Positions 44,670-53,777 of a stretch of 64,000 nt of DNA are shown here, one piece after another; within the stretch, counting starts at the first letter, position 1, and every line of letters starts with the position of its first letter. The notes below the pieces were generated by a model, which did not search any database, was not told the DNA's origin, and saw only the letters and a program-made list of their open reading frames with translations. Both the position numbers and the translations under genes were made by a program. Source of the stretch: an uncultured Bacteroidales bacterium (GTDB taxonomy: Bacteria; Bacteroidota; Bacteroidia; Bacteroidales; FEN-979); NCBI GenBank assembly GCA_903929315.1, contig CAIYUC010000211.1, positions 1 to 64,000 on the forward strand, read 5' to 3'.

Positions 44670-46109
44670 TTATAATTTGATTTTTTTATCCAATTCTTCT
44701 ACAAACACCCGGAATTGCTTATCGGTTTCAACAAGGTTATTCACGGTCCTGCATGCATGTAAAACAGTGGCGTGGTCTTTATTTCCACAATGCAAACCGA
44801 TACTTGCGAGGGAAGCTTTTGTATGTTTCTTTGAAAAGTACATGGAAAGTTGTCTTGCCTGGACGATCTCTCTTTTCCTGGTTTTGGAATTGATCATATC
44901 AATCGGTATTTTGAAATAATCACAAACAATCTTCTGGATATAATCGATGGATATTTCGCGGGAAGTGTTCTTGACGAATTTATCGATCATCTGTTTTGCA
45001 AGCTCAAGAGTGATGGTCTTTTTATTGAGAGATGACTGTGCAAGAAGCGAGATCATAGCTCCCTCAAGTTCACGGATGTTGGTATTTATACTATAGGCAA
45101 GGTATTCGACAACTTCCTTGGAAATCTCAATACCATCGTTGTAAAGCTTCTTATGTAATATGGCAATCCGTGTTTCGAGGTCCGGTATCTGAAGATCGGC
45201 GGATAAACCCCACTTGAACCGTGATAACAAACGTGGTTCAATTCCTTTCATTTCGACCGGAGATTTGTCGGATGTAAGAATGATCTGGTTGCTTTTTTGA
45301 TGCAAATGATTAAAGATGTGAAAGAAAACATCCTGCGTTTTCTCTTTTCCCGCAAGGTTATGAATATCATCGATAATCAGGACATCGATCATCTGGTAGA
45401 AATGAATGAAATCATTCTGGTTATTGTTCTTTACCGAGTCGATGAATTGATTGATAAATTGGTCTGTTGTAACATACAGGACTGTCTTATCCGGGAAATT
45501 ATCCTTGACCTGCAGGCCGATAGAATGTGAGAGATGCGTTTTTCCCAAGCCTGTATTGCTGTATATTAACAAAGGATTGAAGGCGGTCTTGCCGGGATTA
45601 TTGGCGACAGCATATCCTGCTGAACGGGCCAGACGGTTACAATCTCCCTCGACAAAATTATCGAAGGAATAGCTTTCGATCAGTTGGGAATTGACCTTGA
45701 TCTTCTTTAACCCTGGAATAATAAAGGGGTTTGGAATTTCCTTTGATGAACCACGGTTCAAATCAATGGGCATTGAAACAGAAGGGTTGGATGTCGGTTT
45801 CTTTTCTCCAGCCGGAACATTGATGGAGAACGGGCCTGGATCCTTCTCGGTATTATCCATGATAATACTGTATTCCAGCCGGCCCTCATTACCCAATTCC
45901 TTTTTAATCGTCTTTTTCAGAAGGCCGATATAATGTTCTTCCATCCATTCATAAAAGAATTGGCTTGGAACCTGGATAGTGAGAACATTATCCTTTAGCT
46001 TTAAAGGTTTTATCGGAAGAAACCATGTTTTGAAACTTTGATAATTGATATTGTCCTTTATTATTTTGAGACAATTTCCCCAAATTTCGACCACGTTCTT
46101 TTCCATCAA
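44670..46109 (-). CDS. dnaA: Chromosomal replication initiator DnaA
   Basis: An AAA+ initiator of 479 aa that binds DnaA boxes and opens the origin. Domain I is at the N-terminus (EIWGNCLKIIKDN, TWFLPIKPLKL), with a poorly conserved linker at about 95-145. Walker A is in SNTGLGKTHLSHSIG (about 190), Walker B in VLIIDDIHNLAG and the sensor in PRLLSRFKWG. Domain IV has the signature LASIGLHCGNKDHATVLHA. Length is usual. The 392-bp AT-rich region upstream may hold regulatory or origin sequence. It is the first gene of a likely operon with the phosphatase and following genes. Confidence 0.97.
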   Translation of the reverse strand: MMEKNVVEIWGNCLKIIKDNINYQSFKTWFLPIKPLKLKDNVLTIQVPSQFFYEWMEEHYIGLLKKTIKKELGNEGRLEYSIIMDNTEKDPGPFSINVPAGEKKPTSNPSVSMPIDLNRGSSKEIPNPFIIPGLKKIKVNSQLIESYSFDNFVEGDCNRLARSAGYAVANNPGKTAFNPLLIYSNTGLGKTHLSHSIGLQVKDNFPDKTVLYVTTDQFINQFIDSVKNNNQNDFIHFYQMIDVLIIDDIHNLAGKEKTQDVFFHIFNHLHQKSNQIILTSDKSPVEMKGIEPRLLSRFKWGLSADLQIPDLETRIAILHKKLYNDGIEISKEVVEYLAYSINTNIRELEGAMISLLAQSSLNKKTITLELAKQMIDKFVKNTSREISIDYIQKIVCDYFKIPIDMINSKTRKREIVQARQLSMYFSKKHTKASLASIGLHCGNKDHATVLHACRTVNNLVETDKQFRVFVEELDKKIKL

Positions 46110-46501
46110 TGACTAACCTTCAAAAATTCGTTATTCGACAATTACTATATTATGCGCTTTTTCAAGGTGTTAGACTTTGGCCGCAAGTCAAAATCCTTTT
46201 TAGGAGGCAATCTTTCAATTAAGTAACAAATATGATAAAAAAAAAATTAAAAAAAAACTTTTTTGGTCATAATTTTTTAAAAAATATTTTATGCAAAGTT
46301 TCGTCAACCCTTACATCTAAGCGGGTTTGATCTAAGCAGATTTTTTCACCAAGTAGTTACGGATGAATATGTTAAAAGTGTATATGGGATTTATTTAAAA
46401 TAGGTATAAATAGCATTATGTCTTATTCACAATTATATAAAAAAATATGAATATGTTCCTTATACAAAATTAGTCTAAATAACAATTTCTTTCACGAAAT
46501 A
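46110..46501. other. AT-rich dnaA leader, possible origin or regulatory region
   Basis: There is no gene in this 392-bp stretch. It is strongly AT-rich, with A and T runs at 46228-46292. One DnaA-box match, TTATTCACA (46423-46431, fitting TTWTNCACA), is visible. A direct repeat of ATCTAAGC lies near 46316 and 46331. A minus-strand -7 box (CAAAATTA, 46465-46472) could drive dnaA with a long leader. One box is too little to call an origin. Confidence 0.4.
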
Positions 46502-47122
46502 TCAAGAATAAAAAATACCTTCAAACTTTATCGAGATACCATTGATCTTTTGTAAACGGGATAAAATTTTATCTAACCGGGTTCTCCTTATGGAAAAGGT
46601 TAGTTTACAATTATTATCAAAAACCTGATTGAGAATAGTAGCACTATCATCTTTCAGGGTTTTCATCACTTCATTCATCGCAAGATAATCATACCTGATT
46701 TCAACCCTGACATTAATTGTTTTTTCCACTATCGTAGCCTGGTCCAGTGCTTCTTTCGCGGCGGTTTTGTATGCTTTTATCAATCCCGGAATACCAAGCT
46801 TTGTTCCTCCAAAATATCGTATGACCACAATTAATATATTCGTCAGATCATTGGATAGTATTTGCCCGTAGATGGGTCTTCCGGCACTTCCTGACGGTTC
46901 ACCATCATCGTTAACGCGATAGACCTGATGATCCTTACCAAGCCGGAATGCATAACAATGATGCTGTGCATCGTGATATTCTTTCCTCCATTTCGTGAGT
47001 TGATCTTTTATTTCATCTTCCGAATTAACCGGATAGGCAAGAGCAACAAATCTGCTGCCTTTTTCTTTGTAGATTCCTTGTGAAAGGGAACTCACAGTCT
47101 TATAGGAATCTTCGGAAAGCAT
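46502..47122 (-). CDS. YigZ/IMPACT family protein
   Basis: A 206-aa protein. The N-terminal IMPACT domain shows KGSRFVALAYPV, AQHHCYAFRLG, NDDGEPSGSAGRPI and the diagnostic VVIRYFGGTKLGIPGL. A C-terminal ferredoxin-like domain (about 140-206) completes the YigZ architecture. The eukaryotic relative IMPACT regulates the Gcn2 kinase; the bacterial role is unclear, perhaps nucleic-acid or ribosome related. It is divergent from prmC. Confidence 0.92.
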   Translation of the reverse strand: MLSEDSYKTVSSLSQGIYKEKGSRFVALAYPVNSEDEIKDQLTKWRKEYHDAQHHCYAFRLGKDHQVYRVNDDGEPSGSAGRPIYGQILSNDLTNILIVVIRYFGGTKLGIPGLIKAYKTAAKEALDQATIVEKTINVRVEIRYDYLAMNEVMKTLKDDSATILNQVFDNNCKLTFSIRRTRLDKILSRLQKINGISIKFEGIFYS

Positions 47123-47180
47123 AACATGAAAATAACAATGAAATACCCCGCTAAATTAATTTATTTTTTAACTTCGGTGC

Positions 47181-48068
47181 ATGGAAAACCAATCAAATTC
47201 TATAAAAAATTTTCTCCGGTTGTTTAAAAACCGGTTAAAGAATCAGTACGATGAAAATGAAATTATACAGTTCTTGTATATTCTGTTTGAAAAGTATTTT
47301 GGATGGGGGAAAGCTGAGGTACACCTGAGATCAAACGATGTTCTTCCTGAAAAGGATGCGACCCGTCTCTATCATGCTCTTTTCGAACTTAGCTGTAACA
47401 GGCCTATACAATATATTACAGAGGTGGCATTTTTTGCCGGGCTGGAACTGAAAGTGAATCCAGATGTTTTGATTCCCCGCCCCGAAACAGAAGAGCTTGT
47501 GGGGTGGATAATAAAAGAAAATGATAAAAGAAAACGCACCGGTCTGACAATCCTGGATATTGGAACCGGTTCCGGTTGTATAGCTATAAGTCTGAAACTG
47601 AAACTGCCAAATGCTATCATAACGGCCATGGATGTTTCTCCTTCCGGATTAGAGATTGCCAGGGAAAACGCGAACCGTTATGGATGTGAGATCCGGTTTC
47701 ATCAGGGAAACATATTGGATCCGGAGGTCCTGAAGGATTTTCCCGCTTATAATATTATTGTTAGTAACCCGCCTTATGTCCTTGAACGCGAAAAGGAAGT
47801 GATGAGACAACATGTCCTTGATTTCGAACCGGCCGAGGCATTATTTGTTCCTGACAATGATCCGATGCGCTTCAATAAAGCAATTGCCGGATTCGCTTCC
47901 CATCACCTGACAAGACCGGGAATCCTGTACCTGGAAATCAATGAGCTTTTTGGTAATGAAGTTCGGGAACTTTTATTACTCAGGGGATTTGAAAATGCAG
48001 AAGTAATTCAAGACATTCATGGCAAGGACAGGTTTGTGAAGGCTTTCCTCTCAGACCATTCATTTTAA
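47181..48068 (+). CDS. prmC: Release factor glutamine N5-methyltransferase
   Basis: A methyltransferase of 295 aa that modifies the GGQ glutamine of peptide chain release factors. Motifs are PRPETEELVGWI, SAM-binding LDIGTGSGCIAISL (about residue 120) and catalytic NPPYV (about 195). ILYLEINELFGNEV and KDRFVKAFL close the domain. The N-terminal helical domain (1-85) includes FGWGKAEVHLRS, matching PrmC and not the generic HemK fold alone. The stop overlaps the convergent RsiV-like gene by 9 bp. Confidence 0.94.
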   Translation: MENQSNSIKNFLRLFKNRLKNQYDENEIIQFLYILFEKYFGWGKAEVHLRSNDVLPEKDATRLYHALFELSCNRPIQYITEVAFFAGLELKVNPDVLIPRPETEELVGWIIKENDKRKRTGLTILDIGTGSGCIAISLKLKLPNAIITAMDVSPSGLEIARENANRYGCEIRFHQGNILDPEVLKDFPAYNIIVSNPPYVLEREKEVMRQHVLDFEPAEALFVPDNDPMRFNKAIAGFASHHLTRPGILYLEINELFGNEVRELLLLRGFENAEVIQDIHGKDRFVKAFLSDHSF

Positions 48069-49211
48069 AAAGGGTTGCAGAACGCCATCCTGTTTTATCA
48101 TTGTTTTCAACTCGCTGAATGTTAGAAAACAACTATTAGGACTGCTGGCATAAGGCGCAATTTCATAATGGTTATAGAAGAATCCAATCCCTTCACTTGT
48201 TAAATAAAAATTGTCATTTGGTTTTACCTCATCCGTAAAGAAGCCGGCTTTGGTAAGTTGTTGAACGGGCTTAAGCGAATTTAGATTTTTGAATTTCCGG
48301 GTGATCGTCATGGTAAGCTCTTTTTCATAACCCTCATGGAAAATATCATCGAGTGCAAGAATTTTCCCATTGTTCAGGTTGACTACATAAAATTCATAGG
48401 TCTCAAGTCCATGGGCACCACCAGTAAAAGCATAGTTGATAATATAAAAAGTGAGAAAGTGTTTATCATTGTATAAAACATGCATAAATTCAAGCGATTC
48501 CCAATTCAGATTGGGTCCACCGGTTTTATTACCATATAGTGCTTCATTACCCGAGATATACCTGTCGTAATAAACCTGTTTCAGGGAATTCAGGTTCATA
48601 TCGGGATTGTAATTCGTTACAGGCCTTTTTATGAATTTCCCGAGAATGATTTTCTTCAGACTATCTGAAATGACAGGGTTACTGGATTCAACCGGAGTAA
48701 GTAATGCCATCTCAATGCTTCCTTTTGGTGATCCGGGCTTTTTAACAAGAGGCATAAATCCTTTAAGATAAGAGACATTGAATTGCACACTTCCTTCAGC
48801 GTATTTCTCCATGATTTCAAAGGGGAATTTCCCGTCTTCATTCTCCCAGGTGCCAGTCAGCTTTTGATCCTTTGTAAGTTGTCCGGTAAGGATCGGCGAT
48901 GTCCTGGAAAAAGGTGCACTGAGTGAACAACTCCCGTCAGCTTTCATTTTTCCACAGACAACCGGGATGTTTCCACTATTCGCAAGAGACGAAGAATTTT
49001 CATTTGCATCCGTTGTTAAAGCACGACATTGATAATCTCCGTACAGACTGTCGTTGATCTTTACAAGATTCATGGTTAGTTCATATTTCTTTCCTATCTG
49101 ACCTGTGAGATGCATATAACTTCTTTTCGGGATCATTGTTTGTCCAACAGTACTCTTTATCGCAAAAAGGGTCAAAGGAACAAAGATAAAATTCAAATAT
49201 CGGGTTTTCAT
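48060..49211 (-). CDS. Exported RsiV/DUF3298-family protein
   Basis: A 383-aa exported protein. A signal peptide (about 1-24, YLNFIFVPLTLFAIKSTVG) precedes a beta-rich body. The C-terminal domain (about 255-380) has the DUF3298 signature FTGGAHGLETYEFYVVNL followed by LDDIFHEGYEKEL and FYLTSEGIGFFYNHYEIAPYASS. That motif is shared with the B. subtilis anti-sigma factor RsiV, where it binds lysozyme. This protein has no cytoplasmic anti-sigma part, so it is not an anti-sigma factor as such. Ligand unknown. Confidence 0.85.
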   Translation of the reverse strand: MKTRYLNFIFVPLTLFAIKSTVGQTMIPKRSYMHLTGQIGKKYELTMNLVKINDSLYGDYQCRALTTDANENSSSLANSGNIPVVCGKMKADGSCSLSAPFSRTSPILTGQLTKDQKLTGTWENEDGKFPFEIMEKYAEGSVQFNVSYLKGFMPLVKKPGSPKGSIEMALLTPVESSNPVISDSLKKIILGKFIKRPVTNYNPDMNLNSLKQVYYDRYISGNEALYGNKTGGPNLNWESLEFMHVLYNDKHFLTFYIINYAFTGGAHGLETYEFYVVNLNNGKILALDDIFHEGYEKELTMTITRKFKNLNSLKPVQQLTKAGFFTDEVKPNDNFYLTSEGIGFFYNHYEIAPYASSPNSCFLTFSELKTMIKQDGVLQPFLK

Positions 49212-49268
49212 ATATTGTGTTATTATTTTTAATTTTATGGATAATGGCTTTACATAAAAATTGCGTCT

Positions 49269-49940
49269 TTAATTGTACATCCTGTCGCTGAATACCGCCG
49301 TGCCTATTCTTACCATAGTACTTCCTTCCTCAATAGCGATCCTGTAATCTCCTGACATGCCCATTGAAAGCTCCCTGAACTCCGGGGAATTTATGAAATA
49401 TTCTTGTTTTAATAAAGTAAAATACTGTCTCAGCATTCTGAATTCCGTCCTGACAACTTCCGGATCAGTACAAAAAGTTGCCATTCCCATAACACCTGCT
49501 ATCCTGATATTCCGCATTTCTGAAAATTCCTTTGAGTCCAAAAGACATCGGGCTGATTCTTTATCCAGTCCAAACTTCGTCTCTTCTGATGCTATGTGAA
49601 ATTGTAAAAGGCAATTGATCATCCTGTTATTTTTTTGTGCCTCTTCATTAACTTCAATGAGAAGCTTCAGGCTGTCGATACTTTCTATATAATCTATAAA
49701 TGATGCAATCTGCCTGACTTTATTGGTTTGGAGATGCCCGATAAAATGCCATTCAATATCCTTGGGAAGGATAATTTGTTTTGTGACCAGCTCCTGAACT
49801 TTATTTTCGCCGAAAACTGACTGCCCGGCTTGATAAGCGTCCATAATTTCATTGGTGGGCTTTGTCTTGGAAACAGCAACGAGCTTCACACTGTCAGGAA
49901 TTTCCTGCCGGAGTTTCCGGAGATTCTCTTGGATAGTCAT
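49269..49940 (-). CDS. YggS-family PLP homeostasis protein
   Basis: A PLP-binding protein of 223 aa from the ATG at 49940 (MTIQENLRKLRQE). The frame is open to 50015, but a TATCTTTG -7 box at 49966-49973 (minus) supports the shorter start. Motifs are LVAVSKTKP (PLP-Lys), FGENKVQEL, EWHFIGHLQTNK and LSMGMSGDYRIAIEEGSTMVRIGTAVF, all diagnostic. Members regulate pyridoxal phosphate levels and lack known catalytic turnover. It is divergent from the sulfatase gene. Confidence 0.95.
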   Translation of the reverse strand: MTIQENLRKLRQEIPDSVKLVAVSKTKPTNEIMDAYQAGQSVFGENKVQELVTKQIILPKDIEWHFIGHLQTNKVRQIASFIDYIESIDSLKLLIEVNEEAQKNNRMINCLLQFHIASEETKFGLDKESARCLLDSKEFSEMRNIRIAGVMGMATFCTDPEVVRTEFRMLRQYFTLLKQEYFINSPEFRELSMGMSGDYRIAIEEGSTMVRIGTAVFSDRMYN

Positions 49941-49965
49941 GAAATTGAATACCTTTAATATATGA

Positions 49966-49973
49966 CAAAGATA
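49966..49973 (-). promoter_or_regulatory. -7 box for the YggS gene
   Basis: CAAAGATA reads TATCTTTG on the minus strand, 26 bases before the chosen ATG. No -33 TTG seen. Confidence 0.45.
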
Positions 49974-50060
49974 CGCATTTAGATTTCGCTCTTCCGCGGG
50001 TAAAAATAAAATCACGAATGATAATAACGATTATTTGTAATTTTACGTTCTCTCTTAACT

Positions 50061-51920
50061 ATGAAAAAAGTCATCTATTCATTCCTCCGACAACTCTTGT
50101 TCTGGATACTCTTTTTCGATTTCACAAGGGTGGTCTTTCTTCTTTATCACTTCCGGCTTATCGTCGCCGAGAAGATCAGACTTTTTGATATCCTTGGAGT
50201 CTTCTGGTATTCCCTGAAACTGGATCTCGCCACTGTTGGGTATATAATGATCTTCCCGTTTCTACTACTGGTCATACAATCCATCTGGAGTCCCAGATGG
50301 TTCAATTACATCAATAAGGTTTATACGGCTGTGTTGATTTTCGCATATTCACTGACGACGGCAGGGGAGATGGGGATCTATTCAGAATGGAAAACAAAGC
50401 TTACCTATAAGGTCATAAAATATTTAAGCCATCCCTCCGAAATATATAATTCGGCAGAATCCGGCGTTTTTCTCTTTTTACTGATTCTATTAGTATTCCT
50501 GTTCTTTGCAGGATTCATTTCCTATCTTAAAATATTCTATCTGGATATCATCAAAGAAAAACGTAACCTGGTATTCACATTTGTATTTCTGATCATTATG
50601 CCCCCATTAATTTTTATAGCCATGCGCGGCGGGATTCAAGCTATTCCGATCAACCAAAGCCAGTCTTATTATTCTAAAAACAACATGCTGAATCTTACAT
50701 CGGTCAATAATTTTTTTAATCTTTATATAAGCATTTTTGAGAATCTTCCGAATTTTGAAAAAGATCCTTATATCTTTTTCGATCAGCAAAAAGCTGAAAA
50801 ACTGGTTGCGGAGATATATCGTACGCCAAAAGACACAACCATCTCAATTCTGAAGACAAACCGACCGAATATTGTGATCCTTATCCTTGAAAGCTGGTCA
50901 GCCGATTTGATTCAGGACCTCGGGGGTGAACCGGGGATAACTCCTCAATTTAAAGAGCTGGAAAAGAACGGTATTTTATTCGACAGGATATATGCTTCAG
51001 GTTCGCGTTCTGAACAAGGGATGGCATCGATATTCAGTGCCTTTCCCGCACATCCTGTTTCTTCCATCACTGTCCAGCCTGATAAATTTGTCAAACTGCA
51101 AAGCCTCCCTCAAATGTTGAAGCGCCAGGGATATAAAACCTCTTTTTATTTTGGCGGACAACTGATCTATGGTAATATTAAAAGCTATATTTTCTTTAAT
51201 GGATTTGATAAGATCATGGAAGGTTCTGATTTTCCAAAGAATTTTTTTCGCGGAAAACTTGGAGTTCATGATGAGTACACTCTTGGCTATCAGTTGAACG
51301 ATTTGAGTAAAGAACAACAACCCTTCTTTTCTGCATTATTTACGGTCAGCACTCATTCACCATGGGATCAGCCATATCCTAAGCCATTAAAATGGGGCAA
51401 AAATGAACATGAATATATAAATGCCGCATATTATACAGACCATTGTCTGGGTGAATATTTTAAAAAAGCCAGGTTGGAACCATGGTTTAATAATACGCTA
51501 TTCATTGTCGTAGCCGACCATAGCCACAATTCCTACCGGAACTGGGATCCGCAATCAAAGGAATATCATAAAATCCCGCTGTTATTTTATGGGAATGTGA
51601 TTCGGGATGAATTCAAGGGAAAAACATGGCATAAATTGGGAGATCAGCATGATATTGCTGCCACATTGCTTGCGCAGATGAAATTAAGAAGTGATAAGCT
51701 TAAATGGAGTAAGAATCTATTCAATCCCTATACGCCTGATTTTGCCTACTTTTCAACAGAAGATGGGGTTGGATGGATCCGGCTTGATTCTTACTTTTCA
51801 TATGATAAAGGAACGGATTATTATCATTTTCTACAGATCGATCCATCCATTCGTGATTCCATACTGAATGAAGGAAAAGCCTATCTTCAGGTGCTATTTT
51901 CGGAATATATGAGCGATTAA
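50061..51920 (+). CDS. LtaS-like membrane sulfatase/phosphoglycerol transferase
   Basis: A 619-aa protein with five N-terminal membrane segments (within residues 10-200) and a periplasmic sulfatase-fold domain (about 265-600). Metal and active-site regions are visible: IVILILESWSADLI, SGSRSEQGMASIFSAFP (nucleophile position, about 313) and VVADHSHN (about 484). Relatives usually have Thr at the nucleophile; here the aligned residue appears to be Ser in RSEQG. Such enzymes transfer phosphoglycerol or phosphoethanolamine to lipids or glycans. In a Gram-negative organism without teichoic acid the acceptor is unknown. Confidence 0.9.
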   Translation: MKKVIYSFLRQLLFWILFFDFTRVVFLLYHFRLIVAEKIRLFDILGVFWYSLKLDLATVGYIMIFPFLLLVIQSIWSPRWFNYINKVYTAVLIFAYSLTTAGEMGIYSEWKTKLTYKVIKYLSHPSEIYNSAESGVFLFLLILLVFLFFAGFISYLKIFYLDIIKEKRNLVFTFVFLIIMPPLIFIAMRGGIQAIPINQSQSYYSKNNMLNLTSVNNFFNLYISIFENLPNFEKDPYIFFDQQKAEKLVAEIYRTPKDTTISILKTNRPNIVILILESWSADLIQDLGGEPGITPQFKELEKNGILFDRIYASGSRSEQGMASIFSAFPAHPVSSITVQPDKFVKLQSLPQMLKRQGYKTSFYFGGQLIYGNIKSYIFFNGFDKIMEGSDFPKNFFRGKLGVHDEYTLGYQLNDLSKEQQPFFSALFTVSTHSPWDQPYPKPLKWGKNEHEYINAAYYTDHCLGEYFKKARLEPWFNNTLFIVVADHSHNSYRNWDPQSKEYHKIPLLFYGNVIRDEFKGKTWHKLGDQHDIAATLLAQMKLRSDKLKWSKNLFNPYTPDFAYFSTEDGVGWIRLDSYFSYDKGTDYYHFLQIDPSIRDSILNEGKAYLQVLFSEYMSD

Positions 51921-51927
51921 CAACCGG

Positions 51928-53175
51928 TTATTCCAACGAATGCACCACCAGCCCACTACGCAGTTTCGGTTCAAACCATGTTGTTTTCGGAGGCATGATA
52001 TTTCCCGAATCCGCAATATCGATAAGTTGTTTCATTGAAACAGGGTAAAGTGCAAATGCTGCCTTCATTTCACCACTGTCAACTCTTTTTTTCAATTCAC
52101 CGAGGCCACGTATTCCTCCGACAAAATCAATACGATCGGAAGTTCTGAGGTCTTTAATATTCAGGATCGGTTCAAGGATTAAACGTGAAAGGATCGTGAC
52201 ATCAAGCACTCCGATAGGATCGGAATCATTGTAAGTACCTTGTTTAGCAGTAAGAGAGTACCATGTACCATCGGTATATAAACCAAAATTATGCAATCTG
52301 TCAGGTTTGTATATAGAAGTACCAACCTCTTCAACAAGAAAGATCTCTGATAATTTCGCCAGGAATTCCGGCTTATCCAATCCGTTCAGATCTTTCACAA
52401 CACGGTTGTAGTCGATAATCGTCAGTTGATTATCAGGGAAATGAACAGCGAGAAAAAAATTATACTCTTCGGAACCTGTATGATTTGGGTTCCCCTTTCT
52501 TTTCTCATTTCCAACAAGGGCAGCCGCTGCGGTCCTGTGATGACCATCAGCGACATAAGTATAGGGTATCTTCCCGAAAAGATCAATGATCGTTTTAATC
52601 GTTTGGTCACTGTCAATCACCCAAAAATGATGCCCGACGCCGTCGGTTGCCACAAAGTCATACTCAGGAGGCTTTGATTTAACGATTTTGGAAACAATTT
52701 CATCTATTTTGCCGACAGCAGGATAAGTGAAAAATACAGGTTCCATATTGGCATTTGTTATCCTCACATGTTTCATCCGGTCTTCCTCTTTATCTTTCCT
52801 TGTCAGCTCATGTTTCTTAATGATTCCATTCATATAATCATCAACACCGGCACAACCTACAATACCGTATTGTGTTTTGCCATTCATCGTCTGGCCATAT
52901 ATATAAAGGAGATCTTTTGTATCTTTTATCAACCAGCCATTTTTTTTAAATAAAGTAAAATTTTCTTTCGCTTTTTCATAAACAGGCTGTGAATGAATAT
53001 CCAGCTCTTCCGGAAGATCAATTTCCGGTTTTATGATATGAAGAAGGGAAAACTTATTATTTTTTGCTTCTTCTCTTGCTTCTTTTGAATTTAACACATC
53101 ATATGGCCTCGAAGCCAAATCTTTAGCGATTTCCTTAGGAGGCCTGAGTCCTTTAAAAGCTTTTAAAATAGCCAT
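51928..53175 (-). CDS. DUF1015 family protein, linked to serine biosynthesis
   Basis: A 415-aa protein of the DUF1015 family, uncharacterised. Typical blocks are FKGLRPPKEIAKDLASRPYDVLN at the N-terminus, YTYVADGHHRTAAA in the middle and GGIRGLGELKKRVDSGEMKAAFALYPVS near the end. It lies downstream of serC and serA on the same strand, separated by the small four-helix-bundle gene. The ADGHHR motif suggests a nucleotide or phosphate site; some archaeal relatives are serine kinases (SerK). A role in serine phosphorylation or scavenging is therefore plausible. Confidence 0.88.
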   Translation of the reverse strand: MAILKAFKGLRPPKEIAKDLASRPYDVLNSKEAREEAKNNKFSLLHIIKPEIDLPEELDIHSQPVYEKAKENFTLFKKNGWLIKDTKDLLYIYGQTMNGKTQYGIVGCAGVDDYMNGIIKKHELTRKDKEEDRMKHVRITNANMEPVFFTYPAVGKIDEIVSKIVKSKPPEYDFVATDGVGHHFWVIDSDQTIKTIIDLFGKIPYTYVADGHHRTAAAALVGNEKRKGNPNHTGSEEYNFFLAVHFPDNQLTIIDYNRVVKDLNGLDKPEFLAKLSEIFLVEEVGTSIYKPDRLHNFGLYTDGTWYSLTAKQGTYNDSDPIGVLDVTILSRLILEPILNIKDLRTSDRIDFVGGIRGLGELKKRVDSGEMKAAFALYPVSMKQLIDIADSGNIMPPKTTWFEPKLRSGLVVHSLE

Positions 53176-53256
53176 AATTCTCTTTTCTGAATGAATATAG
53201 TTGGCAAAAAATCCAAAATGTTCAGTGGTTTGATATTGAAGGAATGAAAAACGGGA

Positions 53257-53685
53257 TTATTCCGTTTCTTCTTCATCGTTTGAATGTTCTTCAGGCCTGG
53301 TGCTTCTTTGTAATGAACCGATCAATGCCCCGATCATTTTCGTCATTTCCATCAGATGATTCTTCGAATCTTCATATACTTCTTTTGAAAACCAGGTACG
53401 GTTTTGGGCTATCGTCGATAACACCACACATTCCCGAACCGAGCTTTTTGCCATTTTCAGGTAATAAACGAACTGACTCTTGTTTCGTGATGAGCCTTCT
53501 GCTATGTTCAGGGCTATACCGTTAGCAGATGATATAAAGCGCTCAAAGAAAAATCTTACATACGGATCATCTTTACTGTTTTTTGATACAGAGTAAGCCC
53601 AATTAATGTATTCAAGGGCTTTATGATAGATTCTCAAATCTTCAAACCTGAAAAAGGTGATGGGTTTTTCTTGTTCGTTTTCCAT
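53257..53685 (-). CDS. Four-helix bundle protein (23S rRNA intervening-sequence type)
   Basis: A 142-aa protein of the S23/IVP family. FRFEDLRIYHKALEYINW, then ISSANGIALNIAEGSSR, then YYLKMAKSSVRECVVLS give the family pattern. It was first described as an insert product in 23S rRNA genes but is scattered in Bacteroidota genomes, often at variable positions. No rRNA gene is nearby. It interrupts the serA-DUF1015 neighbourhood, so it may be a later arrival. Function unknown, possibly RNA binding. Confidence 0.88.
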   Translation of the reverse strand: MENEQEKPITFFRFEDLRIYHKALEYINWAYSVSKNSKDDPYVRFFFERFISSANGIALNIAEGSSRNKSQFVYYLKMAKSSVRECVVLSTIAQNRTWFSKEVYEDSKNHLMEMTKMIGALIGSLQRSTRPEEHSNDEEETE

Positions 53686-53777
53686 AGGAAATTGGTATTA
53701 AAATAAATAATATCCAAGGGTGACGGAAGAATATATCAAATGTATCATTATACGTGGCAAGATCTGATAATTCATGA

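Noticed and set aside
46110-46501. Definite oriC call
   Set aside because: Only one DnaA-box match was found by eye; clusters of boxes and a skew change would be needed.
53257-53685. Four-helix-bundle gene as an rRNA intervening sequence
   Set aside because: No 23S rRNA sequence flanks it; it is a free-standing gene.
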